From: Ailanthus altissimus
Taxonomy: Eukaryota > Streptophyta > Magnoliopsida > Sapindales > Simaroubaceae
Assembly: GCA_946807835.1 (NCBI GenBank)
Contig: OX327702.1
Span: 11,656,001-11,720,000 of the forward strand
Length of the DNA stretch: 64,000 nt
Reading direction: 5' to 3'
A model generated the notes under the pieces. The model was not told the origin of the DNA and did no database searches. It saw only the letters and a list, made by a program, of their open reading frames with translations. Every line of letters starts with the position of its first letter. Positions within the stretch are counted from its first letter, which is position 1. This document shows, in pieces, positions 1 through 13,777 of this stretch. Both the position numbers and the translations under genes were made by a program.

Positions 1-1166
<1,166 letters not shown>

Positions 1167-4100
1167 TATTAGGGTTGATGCTTATGTGTCATCCCTGAAT
1201 ATACATATACTTGTGTATTTATACAAGTGTACATTCTCATTAAATGCTAATACCCATTTATATAGTACTATGCAATGTAACATTACAGACATTGTATGAT
1301 CTGAAAGAGTTCAGATCAGATCTATAGGAGTTTAGATAAGAGCTCATAGTAAGCCATGCTGAGAGATATAAATGCTAAATATTAGTACAATTAAGTATTA
1401 GCTGGTTATAATACTCAGCGAAGATCCAAGAATTGGAGCCTTGTCTATAATAGGATATAGACTTAGGAATATACTAGTAACTGCATAGTTGCAAGAGTTG
1501 CAATCAAGTGCCAGAAAATGTCAATTGCGCAAGTATGTTCTTAAATAATTATCCATGATCTATTTCTGCCGATGTAGGTCTATTGGTGGATACCGTTATA
1601 TATAGATCAGCATATGTCGTACCTATAGGGTATAGATGGTCATTCTTAGCCGACTATGAGCTTGGAGTGCATATTGACATATGGGTATCCAATTAGGACT
1701 AGATATGGGACAGACTCACGAAGGCCTCCATGACAGGACTTAACTCGAGACCCTCTACAGTAGATCCCAGCGGCCCTGCTGGGCACCCCGACAAAAGTTT
1801 CTCAGAATATAACTGGGTAAGATGAGAAATTCTGCGAGATGAAGCTCTTTTTTTAGTTCTTACTATTACTGAGAAAATATTTTAATATACATGAAAACGA
1901 CATCTTAATTTTTAAAAGAAAAACGGGCAGAGTTTCTCCTGTTTTTCAAAAAATCCATATAAAATCTACAAAGAAATTTCACTTCTATTTCAAACACTTC
2001 TCAATACTACCAATTCGGACTTCCTGTCCTTTCCAAATCAAATCCAATACAACTCAATTATTTTATTTGAATCACAAAATGAGTATACTCATAAAAAGCA
2101 AAAACAATCATCATATTATCGAAATCACTTTTTGTTGGCTCAAAACATACATACAAATATACGTACCTACAACTACTATGTATAAAGTAAAGGGTTTATT
2201 TAGCACATTTACAAATACAAAAATGATCTTCAGATTTGGCCCACTACTCGGCAATAGGAGAATCAATAGCTTGCGTACCGAGACCTGCACCTGGGAAGGG
2301 TTTAGAAAATATAAAACACATAACGATTGAGCTAAAGGAGCTCAGTGAGTATAATTAAGATTTCAAATAAAATAACATTATGCATAAATAGCAAATTCTA
2401 AAGTACATGCATAAATCATGCTTCTAAAACTGATGTAAAGCTATAAAATGGTTTCTAATATCAAATGCCGATGAAATCTTGCCGAGCGAGTTTTATCTAC
2501 ATCTTTGAAAAATAATATCCAAAATCTGTATAACATAATAATTATCGTGTGCATATGAATGTATAAATACTATCGGTAAATCGAAAACTAGTAAAGTCTT
2601 CGCTTGGCCATTTTATTTCTAAACTGTACCAATGGCAACCCTAAAGCTCTATACTCACGCAGCAACTCAACTAGCACTACACACGTGAGTAGGTTACGGG
2701 GCACCTCAACTAGCAGCCCCCACAGTGACATCTTAAGATATCTCACTGGCTATGCAGCAGAATCCTATATCGCATACATATAGCGAGACAATACCCCGTA
2801 CACATAGAGCGACTCATATGACTCGACATCCTGACTTTTCAGAGTTAGTGACACACCCATGACCTGCCCATGTGCAGGGGATATACCGGCCGGGTCTAAT
2901 ACAATAACCACCACTATAATCCAAGGGTACCAATGGCCTTTAAAATGAAAATAGAAATTTTAAAATTGTTTCTTAAACCGAACATGTAAATGCATATCTA
3001 TGGATACATATCAAGATCATAATCATGTTTATGCATTGAAAGCTCATAAAACATACATTTTCATTATGCGGAAACATAATAAACGAAAGATAAAAGAAAT
3101 GACAGATTTTTACTCCCAACTGCTCTGCGCTCAATTTGGCTCTAGATTTCTGCTCCCGTTACCGCTTTCGATTTTTTTCACCTATGTGCCATAAATGACA
3201 TTTAGAACCAAATCGAATGCTAGAATCTCATTTAACTACTAAACGCCCTAATCGGCATACAAAGCCCAGATGCATACTACTTCCCAATTTTTATTTACGG
3301 TGTCATTTAATATAATCTAACTCACCACCCAGCGCCTTGAAAATTATTAAACGCCTTATAACTTGGTTGGACATAATTGCCCTTCACCTTTCCAAAATGG
3401 ATAATTATGTCTCATTTTCTTCATTTTTGGTTTTTCCATCAACCATATACATTCAACATATATAAGGCATCATTTACACACAACAACTCAATCAAAACAT
3501 CACTCAATCCGTAACTTCCCTAAAGTGGCAGAATTTCAGCCTATGTTCCAACACATTTCTTTTCTCAATTTCTTGTTCCAATTACATCAAAATCAAGCCA
3601 ATTTCATTCTAATGCCCTAATTACAACCAATTGAAAGTCTCTACATTCAAATCACCCAAAACGCTAATTCTTACCTTGCCAATTTCTTCAAATTGATGAC
3701 TCCTTCAAGCTCCACACTAGAATTCAACTCAATCTAAACCAAGAATACATACAAGAACATCAATTTGAGCAATCCTTAAAGTTTACTTATCAATATCATA
3801 AAACAATGATTTTCTTACCTCGTTTTCTTGAATTTCCACTAATGGAGGCTTCAATTGAGCTTAGGAATTGGTATGTAACCTTATTTTGGCTTGATTAAGC
3901 ATGAAAAACCATGAAAACAAAACTTGAAAGGTCACTGTAGCAGCACCACTCTTCTAGCTCGAATTTGCTCTAAGTGTTTGCTTTTTGTTCTCTTGAAAAA
4001 TCTACACACTTCCAACATATATATAGTTATCCATCAATTGACCATTTTACCCCTCAACTTACTCTAAATTACTAATTTGCCATTAGTTGGAAACTAAGTA

Positions 4101-6025
4101 TGTAATTGGTTCATTTGTAACTATCTAGTTAGAATAGTCCAAAGAACTAACTAGAATTTCCAACTTGGCAATCCATGAGATTTCTTCTAATTGGTCCATT
4201 CTCTAATATATAGATTATGCTTCTCAACAAAGGCTTGTTCCATACGTAACCCTTAAATGAAAATTCATGTAGTAAATTAGAATTTCCTTTTCCAAGCCAA
4301 TAGAGAAAATTTTCTAAAAATATTCTAGGGTCGTCTGACGCTCCGATCGAGTGTGAAATTACCAAATTAGGTCTAATATCTCTTACGCGCACTATAAAAG
4401 AAATATTTCTAATAGGGTTAAAATTGAGTAAACTTACAGTGTCTTTATTGCTCTATACCAAAATCTAGGCGCCAATACTACTAATAGGGATTGGATATTA
4501 CACTCCGATAGACACCTTATGTAAGCCATCAACGCAGGGTCCTCTCGAGTTAAGTAGTATACGTGGTCCTTGACCTGAGTGCCACAGTGGGCTTGTAAGT
4601 GATCCACTATACTTTAGTTCCACGCATGTTATAGACCTTTCATGGTGTAACCACTTGGTGTTGTTCGATATGGTCTGATGCTTATGGAGTCTAGTACGTA
4701 CAGATATGAGATCCATCAGCTCGCATAGGGAGTTAGATATCCAGATACTTCAAGACTATATCATAGAAAGTCTGGTGGCCACTAGTATTAATCTCGGGAA
4801 AGAGTTTCTACTAGGGTGGAACAATATGGCGAAAGAGTTTGCACATATTGTTCAGTGAGATACAAGTCTAGAGATATGACATGGAAGAGCATATGGAGAT
4901 TTGACGGTGATAATCTATATCCCCGTACATCCAGGATATCATGACAGAAGGACTATACGTATGCGTTGTAACCTCAACTTGCATAGTTTAACGTGCTGAT
5001 TTGTATATCCGTAACGTGTGTGTGGGGCAATGTTCATGGACTCATGGAATAGTTCCATTTGATGAATCGGGCATAGACCTAGGGAATCCTACAATATAGA
5101 GTGTACTCGTTGTGCACTGGGGCAGCGTGCCAGATTAAATTATTTAATTTAGCAATATCCAGCACTACCACAGATATACGTGCGTATCTGTATTTAAGTG
5201 TTAAATACAATAATTAGTCAATAACTGTTATTTACTAATTGTATAATGACACGTGGCAAATTATAGACCCTTAATTGAGTTTACCTAAGTGTGGGACTTG
5301 GTGGAACTCACTAGGAGGTATACTTGGTAACTATTTATGAGGGACAAATTAGTCATTTCACACATTGATTATTTAATTGTTAAATAATCAATAGTATCTC
5401 ATTATTATATTATATTATAATGGGCAATAGTTGTCACCCATTATTATTATTTATATTATATAATATTTTATATTATTATTTTATTTATATTATATATATA
5501 ATGTGAGGTGTGTGTGAAATTAAAAGTGAGTGTGTGTTTTTTCCTAGAAAGAGAAATGGAGAAAGAAAAGCAAATGAAATGGTGCCAAGAAAAGAAAAAT
5601 GAAAAAAGAATGAAAAAATAAAATTGTTTCATTTTTCTATAGTGCCATGAGAAGCAATTGTGAATTGCTTCAATCTTCATTTCTTATCCTTTTAGATAAA
5701 AGGAAGAATACATACTACTAGCCATTTTTGGGGTTGAGAGTTAATCCCATGTTGGATATAGGGTTGTTGTTCTAGCTCACCAAGTTGGTGACTATAACTG
5801 CCCACGGGTTGGTCTCCATGTGAACTCCGAGGAAATACGTGTATAACGTTATACATTTAGGTGATTTCTCGACCTTCTAATATATATTAATGTGATTAAT
5901 ATATTATTTATTGTGTTTATTGTATGTTGTAATGCTTCCGTCGCGTTAAATATGTATATGATATGTATATTAGGCAATAAACATGTTTGCACTTGCATAC
6001 ACCCACGTATATTAGATCCCCCACA
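1167..6025 (+). mobile_element. Solo LTR A1 of copia family A, holding B1
   Basis: Starts TATTAGGGTTGATGC (ancestral TGTTAGGG) and ends CCCCCACA. It is flanked by the 5 bp target duplication CAATC at 1162-1166 and 6026-6030. RNase H coding sequence continues on both sides, proving insertion into an older element. Without the nested B1 element the LTR is about 2.08 kb, matching other A LTRs here (2.0-2.35 kb). A TATA-like stretch occurs near 5486-5500. No internal region is present, so it is a solo LTR formed by LTR-LTR recombination. Confidence 0.92.
1731..4502 (-). mobile_element. Gypsy-type solo LTR B1 (2.77 kb)
   Basis: In plus coordinates it starts TGACAGGAC and ends GGATATTACA. It interrupts A1 between GGCCTCCA and ATAGACA. 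Target duplication is CTCCA (1726-1730) and CTCCG (4503-4507), one mismatch. Read on the minus strand it begins TGTAATATCC, has a TATA box near 4016-4026 and ends CCTGTCA, in the style of chromovirus (Tekay/Del-like) LTRs; that lineage is inferred. B2 at 39572 is a second copy of almost the same length. Small open frames inside have no recognisable product. CACTGTAGCAGCAC at 3933-3946 is one of the recurrent CACTGTAGC words. Confidence 0.85.
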
Positions 6026-6030
6026 CAATC

Positions 6031-6413
6031 ATCCACAGCTGATTCTATCATAGACGTATAATATATTCCAGCTTAAAAAGTTACAAAAGAAGCAATTTGG
6101 ATACATCAGTATATCGCAGAGCTCAGAATAGTCCTGAGTTTAGTAGATCATATCCCGCTATTCTGCAACAACAACGAGGTAATTGCTTAAGCCAAGGGAG
6201 CCAAGAGCACATCAGAAGTCTAAGCATGTAGAAAAAAATACTACATAATTAGAGAAAATATTTGCTAGAGGAGATGTAATAGTATCTAGAGTAGATTCTA
6301 TAAATAATATAGTGGACCTATTGATTAAGGCCTTAACTTCTATAGTGTTTGAGAAACATATGAAGTCGATGGGTATTAGATATCATCGAGAATGGCACTA
6401 AGTAAGTAGGAGT
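6031..6413 (+). pseudogene. Copia family A element 1: RNase H tail and polypurine tract
   Basis: Continues the RNase H domain broken at 1166. Frameshifted remnants of the STADS..EYIPA, IAELRIVLSLVDHIPLFCNNN and FEKHMKSMGIRYH blocks are seen, the last being the normal C-terminus of this copia polyprotein. The run AAGTAGGAG at about 6404-6412 sits where the polypurine tract should be, directly before the LTR. Stops and shifts make it noncoding. Confidence 0.85.
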
Positions 6414-8160
6414 TAATAGAGATGGTGCTTGCGTGCCATTCAAATAAATTGTATGGATAGTTTATTTAATATTTATACAATAAATATTTCAGTTTAATCA
6501 TTAATTATAATAACATGGTAAGAAACATGTAATATCCACAGATGTTGTAGATCTAAAGCAGTTTAGATTTGATCTAAAGGCGTTTGAGTTAGCACTAAAA
6601 TTTAGAAATTCTAAAAGTTAGGACCTTGTCTGAAATGGGATAAAACTCTATAATGTATTAGTAATGGCTTAGTTGCAAAGAGTTGCAAATGGTGCTAAGA
6701 AATATCATTATGCAGGATGTTCTTGAAAACATCATTTTTAATCTATAGTTGCTGACACGAGTTGATCGGTATTCCATTTGAATCAGCGTATGTCTATATC
6801 TGAATTACCCAGATGATTAGTATTAGCAAACCATAGGCTTAGTGGAAGCTCGTATAAGCATGCAGGTATTCACTAAAGACTAGGTAATGAACAAACTCAT
6901 GAGAACCTCCAATAGACATCCTATAGAGCCTTCAATGGAAGGTCTTGTTGAGTTTAGTAGTATTCGTGGTCTTTTGACCTGAGCACCATGGTGGGCTTAT
7001 AAATAATCCATTGTAAATACCTTGGTTCCACGCATGTTAGAGACCTTTCACGATTTGACCACTAGGTGCCGTTGGGTATGTCCGATGCTAATGGAGTTTG
7101 GTATGTGTAGATATGGAATTCGTCAGCTCATATAAGTGAGTTGTATATCTGAATGCTCCATTATTGTATTTCAGACAGTTTTATAACCATAAGTAAGAAC
7201 CTAAGAAAAATATTTTTCATAGGAATAAACAATATTGCAAAAGAGTTTGGGGATATTGTTTAAGGAAATTCGTATCTGGAGATAAGTTTACGGATGACCA
7301 TATAGAGATTTGACAGTGATGATCTATATCTCTGCTCTACCATGATATAGGTGATGGAAGGATTATATAGATATGGTTGACCTCAACTTGTATGGTTCAA
7401 CGCTCCATTTTGTAATATTCATAACGTGTGTATAAGGTATTGTTCATGAAGGTGAACCTAGGGATTCTAAGAATATGAAGTGTCTCATTGAGCACTAGGG
7501 TAGCGGGATGAATCGATTGGTTTAATCTGGTATGATTTTAAAAAGCAAGATACATTTTATGACCTCTCTGAAAAGTGGAAAATATACTTTACAAATGTTG
7601 CAAAGAAGTATCTATTGCTTGGCAAAGGGAATTTTATCACATGTCCACTTATTTGACAAATGGCACATAGAGGCTTTGCATGATTGACACTTGCCAGCAT
7701 GCATGAGATGCATAAGTGACAAGAGTCAACCATGCAAAGGGTGAGGTGGCTAAAGGTTTTGAAATGTTGTATTTAGCCTATGATTTTTACTAAGTATATA
7801 AAGCAGCTTTGAAAATGTTTCAAGTAAGCCCTTCATTCATACTTAGTAAAAGAATCCTATTTTAAGAGAATTTCAAATTTGAAGCTTGCTAAAAATTGAT
7901 AAAAAGAAGCTACCATTCTAGCTCTATAATCTTACAAATTCTTACGAACTAGAATTAATCGTGAATGGAATTTCGTGTTAGCTCTAAAGGGCAATTCTTC
8001 ACCGAAGTTCATCAAGAGTAAGTTTATGTAATCTTAAGTTGTTACTGATTCAGATTACATATGTATATGTTGATTAATTGTTTAATTTTATTGTAATTCA
8101 TGTAGGTGAGACATGCATTTAGTTTTTTTCAACATATACATAATTCACATGCCTTCACTT
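6414..8160 (+). mobile_element. Family A LTR A2 between two pol copies
   Basis: Starts TAATAGAGATGGTGCTTGCGTGCC, equivalent to TGTTAGAGATAGTGCTTACG of A3. The LTR body carries the usual family landmarks, including the GACCTGAGCACCATGGTGGGC block near 6977. The 3' end, near 8160, is approximate because the terminus is eroded. It serves as the 3' LTR of element 1 and directly precedes protease-integrase sequence of element 2, with no primer binding site or gag between. Confidence 0.75.
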
Positions 8161-9336
8161 TAAACATGTTTAACTAACGTAATTGTTCAAGGTTACCTTA
8201 CGTTAGGAAAGATAGACCACTTAGATATCCATTTACCAATCATAGATATTTCATTAGCATTTAATGCTAAGACTATAGAGGTATAAGATCTAGTCTGTCA
8301 TTCCCATATCTGTAAGGTGTTGTATGATTTGAGAAATACTAGGAAGCTATAAAATGAGAAGTACAGCTTCACATAAGAAATGGAGATTCTCTATATGTGA
8401 TAGTTGTTAGGACTTTTAAGTCACTTATCCATTCTACCAAAAGCATTATATTGTATAGTTGCTATTTTGTGCTAAACAATATTAGGAAAATCATATCACT
8501 CCATGTGTTAGACAGAGAGGGTTATCATGAATACATTAGGAATTGTTCCCCATGTATATATGATAAAGATAATATTTTGCTAACTGAGTGTTAGTTAATG
8601 AATATTCATTATATCTTAAATACAAGTGGAAATATCTTAAATGCACAGGTGAATAAAACAAAAAGTAGTTTGAAAACTTTAAATAATAAGAAATTGTGGC
8701 ATATAAGATTAGGTCATGTAGACGTGAGATGACTATCCTATCTTATTAAGGATAGTCAGATATTTGATCTGACTATAAAGCCTTATCCAGTTTATGAATT
8801 TTAAATTCAGGGAAGATGACCAAATTCTTGTATAGGTGTTGGATACTAGGCCACTAGTTTATTAGAATTGGTATATAGTTGATGTATATGGTCCAATGAA
8901 TTATACTACTATTAGGTGGATTTCGATACTTCATTATCTTTATAATGATTTGTCACAATACGGATACATATTTTTGGAAAACACAAGTTAGAAACTTTTG
9001 AAGTGTTTAAAGAGTTTTGACTAGAAGTAAATAAATAAACTCTTTTGTATATTCAATGTCTTTATTCAGATTGAGGTGGTTTATACATAAGCAATAAATT
9101 CAAATATTATTTAAATAAAAATGAGATTCTCGCTCAATATAGTCCTCTAGGTACTCCTCAATGTAAATGTATTTTAAAGAGGAGGAATCGGGCTTTATTA
9201 GATATGGTCCAATCGATGTTGAGCTTCACTCATTTTTTATAATATCTGTGGGATTGTACTCTACAAACTGCTACTCACTTATTAAAATTCATACTCAATC
9301 AAGTGAAATACCTTTAACATACTATCTTTATAAAGT

Positions 9337-10735
9337 TGATAAGGGCAAAATTGTCATATATTTTCTCATATTTTTATTATTGATATTTTATGGTTTTATG
9401 AGAATAGATGGCTATTTATGTGCTTTATTGTTAATTGTAGGGACTTGAACGAAATTTAAAGAAAGAATGCAAAAGGAGCAAAAACAGGGACTAAAATGTA
9501 AAGTTTTCAAAATATAAGTCCATCGCCCCAGCGCCAATAAGACTATTTCCCCAGCTCTGGAATAGTGATCAAAAAAAGAAAAAGACTTGTTGAAGTCGCA
9601 TCTGGCGCCCCAGTGCCAAACAATCACTGCGCCAGCAACGAGACAAAGCCCTAGCGCTATAAACCCACCGCTCCAGCGGTGATAGCTTTTTCACGCATCT
9701 CCCCAGCAACAACTTCATAGCGCGCCAGCGATAATGCGAGTCCTAGTCCGACGAGAATTAAGATTTTCAAGCTCATATCAATCCCTATAAAAAGTCACTC
9801 GTTCCCAACCTTCAAGAATCATCCAAAGAGACCAAAAAAAGAACCTAGAGCAAGAAAAAGAGAACTTAGAGCAGTTTAAGAGCACCAAGAATCTAGAGCA
9901 ACATCAATCAAGAGCAATTCGACGTCTACATCGGTTTGCGATTGATTGTATCATGTTTTATTTTTATTTTTATTGCTGTGATTCTCTTGTAGCTATGAAC
10001 TAAACTTATTTTCTAGGGTTAATATTTAAACTCAATATGTGCGCTTAAATTGCCATATCTTTTAGTATTTAATAAACTTAGTCCTTTATTATTTAAATTA
10101 CTTATGTTTAATGCATCAATATATCTGGCCAATATATGGTGAATGAGTTGGTAATATTATTGATAAACTCGGAAGAGGAATCGTAACATATTTAGACCTA
10201 GGTAATTTGATGCATGATTGTAGAGTAATATTCAATATTACATATGCAAGTTTCAACTTAGGATAGGAATATACCTAGTTGGCATGTATGATCAATAAGA
10301 CCTAATCTTAATGAACCTTAATTTATTACAAGTACCATAAAAATATAGGTATTTGGTAAATTAGGGTATACTTGCATGACCTTGGAAGAGGCTTGTGAAT
10401 ACATTAGTGTCTTGATCAATAACAAAGACTAAAGGAGTTAAATATTAGAAGATTAATCATTAGAAAGCATATTGAGGGATAGTATTAATCCTAGGTTCTC
10501 TCAACGTTACTATCTCTCTATTCTCTTTGCATTGTGTTTTTATTTTTATATTTCTTACATTCATTCTTAGATTTTTATTTATCTGAATAGTTATTAGGAA
10601 GACATAATTTTAGTAATTGGTTAAAAAGAAAAAATTATCCCCGTGGGTTCGACATCCAACTAATTAGTCCCTTTATTACTTGTATACGATAATGTATACT
10701 TGTACTTAATTTTATGATATAGAAATATCGCATCA
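9337..10735 (+). mobile_element. Athila-type solo LTR C1 (1399 bp)
   Basis: Runs from TGATAAGGGC to ATATCGCATCA, with an exact 5 bp target duplication AAAGT at 9332-9336 and 10736-10740. The TATA box TATAAAAA at 9786-9793 sets the plus orientation. The 3' part has GTGGGTTCGACATCC at about 10653, followed by TTACTTGTATACGATAATG, the typical end of Athila/Tat LTRs (established pattern). A GC-rich cassette of CCCCAGCGCC-like words lies at 9520-9745 just upstream of the TATA box. Inserted in the integrase-RT part of element 2. Confidence 0.9.
9520..9745 (+). promoter_or_regulatory. GC-rich word cassette upstream of the C1 TATA box
   Basis: Repeated words such as CGCCCCAGCGCC, GGCGCCCCAGTGCC and CCGCTCCAGCGG occur at roughly 20-35 bp spacing. 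GC content is visibly far above the AT-rich surroundings. It ends about 41 bp before TATAAAAA. A regulatory role is inferred from position only. Confidence 0.6.
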
Positions 10736-11313
10736 AAAGTCAAAAAGGATATCAAGGCTACTGTTAGGTATGTTTGATATCTGAAAGTGCCTTTGGTGTT
10801 TTCTTAGTTGAAGAAATGGATTCTTTGACTTATAGAGAGGTGATGTTGGACATGCAAGAAAATGGAAAATGCCATAAAATCCTCGATTGAATTTATGCAT
10901 GATAATCAAGTGTGAGATTCAGTTGTGCTTCCTGTAAGAATTATTTCTATTTGTTATAAATGAGTTTATATAGTGGAACGTAGACCCAATATGAAGGTAG
11001 ATAGGCCTAACCGATGGCAAGAGGTTACACTCAGAGATCTAGGATCCATTGTGAAGAAACATTTTTCACCAGTAACCATGCTAAAGTCAATTTGAATTTT
11101 GTTGGCTATTGAAACATATTAAGATCTTAAGGTTTGGTAGATGGTTGTGAAGACAATATTCCAAAATACATATCTCGAGTAAGAGATTTGCATGGAATAG
11201 CCTAAAGAATTTGCATCCAATCTAACTTCTGGTCTAGTGTACAAACTGATGAAGTCAATTTATAGACTTAAACAGTTTTCCCTGAGCTGGAATCTTTATT
11301 TTGATGAGAAAAT

Positions 11314-12689
11314 TGTTGTGTGTTTTCTATAACACAAATTAGCGCAAGTGCACGTTGTCGCAACAAGTAATATATGATGAGAAAAGTGTCGATCCCACAG
11401 AGAATGATTTATCTTTTCTAGTTTAAGTACCGAAATGGTGTCTTTCTACTATTATCCAGAAAATGATTTAATGTATGATGATTAAACTACTCAAGTAAAA
11501 GAACAACTTAATTATGCTAAGTGATAAACTAAATTACCAACAAATTATATTCAATATGAGAAATCCTAGGATTACAAACTATCCCCCATTATGCAAATAA
11601 ATTCAGCAGAATCTCTTTGATGTTTATTGGTTCTCAACTTGATATATTGACCAAAACACTCAACACATCACAAGCCTCTTTTGCAGGTCAAGTGAATCTA
11701 TTCCATCCAATCAAATATCTATATGTCTATGATAAATAAATTGAACAAAATTCATTAAGCACAAGTTTTATGAGCCATACATGCCTTATGAGTATATGTC
11801 TATCTCATATGAAACTCAAGTGTACTACACTATGATCATGCATCAATATGCTTAAGACTAAATACCTAAATGCCTTTGTCAAGTTTATTTAAGCATTTCT
11901 AGATCAATTTAACCACTGGCCAAGTAATCAAATAGCATTAAGCACAAGCACAATGAATATATCAAAAGCTGAATTAATACCATAAAAGAGAGAACTAAAA
12001 TCAATCACATAATGAGTTCAAGGATGTAATCCTAGATGAACGAAATTAGCTCATCATTAAACTACACAATCTTGAAGCTAATTCCATCAATACATGTAAA
12101 CTAAACATCTTACAACAAGTAAAGAATCAAAGCAAAGAAGACATCCCTGTCAAATGTCTTTGTTGTTGAAGCTTGCTTCCCTCCTCTTTGATTTCTCCAA
12201 ACTTAGAAGTTAGATGTTTCTTTGTGTTTCCAGCTGCTGTCCCAGCTGGAGTCCTCCTCAAAATGTAAGTTTTGAGCAAATAAATAGGTAAGAGCACGGA
12301 ATTAGGGCGCATTTTAGGTTGCTTTTGGGTTTCCTGATTTTCAGGAACATGTCACAACTTGTTGTCCAGGTCTCGGCGCCGCGGCGCTGCGGCGCCCACT
12401 TTCTGCAATCGGCGCCGCGGCGCTGAAATCCAGCGCTGCGGCGCTGCACTGTTGCTACAGTGTCACTGTAGCAGTGTACTGTAGCTGCATTGGTACTGTA
12501 GCAACAGTGTCTCCATTCGTATTTTTATCTCTAATGCTCCGATTTGCGTCCGTTTTCCGGTATTTTTGCTCCGATAATGCTTCAACCTATAAAACAACAT
12601 TAATACGCATAAATAGCCCAATTATTGAGATAAATTGAACAAATATCAAGTTAGGAAGATAAAATAGTTTATACAATTACGCCTTATCA
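11314..12689 (-). mobile_element. Athila-type solo LTR D1 (1376 bp)
   Basis: In plus coordinates it runs from TGTTGTGTG to CGCCTTATCA, flanked by exact AAAAT at 11309-11313 and 12690-12694. The RT frame is interrupted precisely between FDEK and the following codons. Minus orientation is inferred from the C family: the GTCGATCCCACAGAG block near 11387 is the counterpart of the end-proximal CGACATCC block of C1, and a TATA-like CTATTTATTTG lies at 12276-12288. Related to but clearly distinct from C. D2 and D3 are further copies. Confidence 0.87.
12370..12510 (-). promoter_or_regulatory. GC-rich cassette plus CACTGTAGC words in D1
   Basis: GGCGCCGCGGCGCTGCGGCG-type words fill 12373-12446. Directly next come four GCTACAGTG/CACTGTAGC words (12453-12510) in both orientations. 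The block sits about 82 bp upstream (minus strand) of the TATA-like box. The paired inverted words could fold. Function is not known. Confidence 0.6.
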
Positions 12690-13777
12690 AAAATCAGAGA
12701 GTTTGGTTTCATCAAGAACAAAAATGAAGCGTTTGTATTAAGAAATAATAGTGGGAGCATGATTTTCTTTCTAGTTCTCTACGTAGAAGACATACCCAAT
12801 GTCAGAAACAACATTGGTATATTGCGAGTCGGTCAGCTAAAAGCTATCTAAGTAAGAACTTCTTTATAAAATATTTGGGAGAGATTTCTTATATACTAGG
12901 TATATAAATTTATAAAGATAGAGCTAGAAAGTTGATAAGATTATTCCAATCTTCATACATAGACTAGATCAGAGAAATATACAACTTTAGTAAATGTGAG
13001 ATAGTTGATGTACCTTTCAGAATTGGCATTCATTCTTCTAGGAGGAAATGTCCTTGCGAAGAAGATCAAAGGGTTAGAGTATCTAACATACCATGTACAT
13101 CAGCTAGAGGTAGCTTGATGTACACCATATTATATACAAGACCTGCATCTGGATGGCTATAAGTGTACGAGCCGGTATCGATCTGATCCAAGTCACGACC
13201 ATTGATTGGCCATGAAACATATCTGAAATACTATAGAGGTATAGAGGATAAGTTTTTAAATCATGGAGAAAGTTACTTATAAATGAGATGATACACAAAC
13301 TTAGACTTCCAGTTTAGTTCGAATGATAGATAGTCTACATCTGGCTTTGTATTTCTTCTTAACAATACCTTAGTTAGTTAATAGTGTAATTTAGATATCT
13401 ACAGCTGATTCTACCTTGGAGGTAGAATACGTTACGGCTTGAGAAGCCTGCAAAAGAAGTTTTATAAATATATAAGTTGATTGCAGAGCTTATAATAGTT
13501 CTAAGCTTAGTGGATCCTATCCCATTATAAGGTAACAATAACAGGGCAATTGCTCAAGTCAAAAAGTGATAAGGCATACTAGAATTCTAATCATGTAGAT
13601 TATGAATACTATATAATTGGAAAGATCTTGGTTATTAAGGATGTAATAGTATATAAGATACATTAAATAGATAACGTAGCAGACCCACTCAGGTTTTAAC
13701 TCCCAAGGTGTTTAAGAAACTCATGAATATGATAGGTATTAGATATCATCATGATTGGCACTAGAGCAAATAGGAGT

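Larger units (their letters stand above)
8161..13777 (+). pseudogene. Copia family A element 2: protease-integrase-RT-RNase H, three pieces
   Basis: Pieces are 8161-9336, 10741-11313 and 12695-13777, separated by LTRs C1 and D1. Gag and the leader are missing. The protease region (IIDISLAFNAK) is at about 8245. The integrase zinc region WHIRLGHVD is at about 8698. RT SWNLYFDE is at about 11288 and is split by D1, then FGFIKNKNEAF resumes at about 12702. The catalytic box reads YVED at about 12781 instead of YVDD, an inactivating change. RNase H and the tail KVFKKLMNMIGIRYHH precede LTR A3. Many stops and frameshifts are present. Coding order is collinear with element 4. Confidence 0.85.
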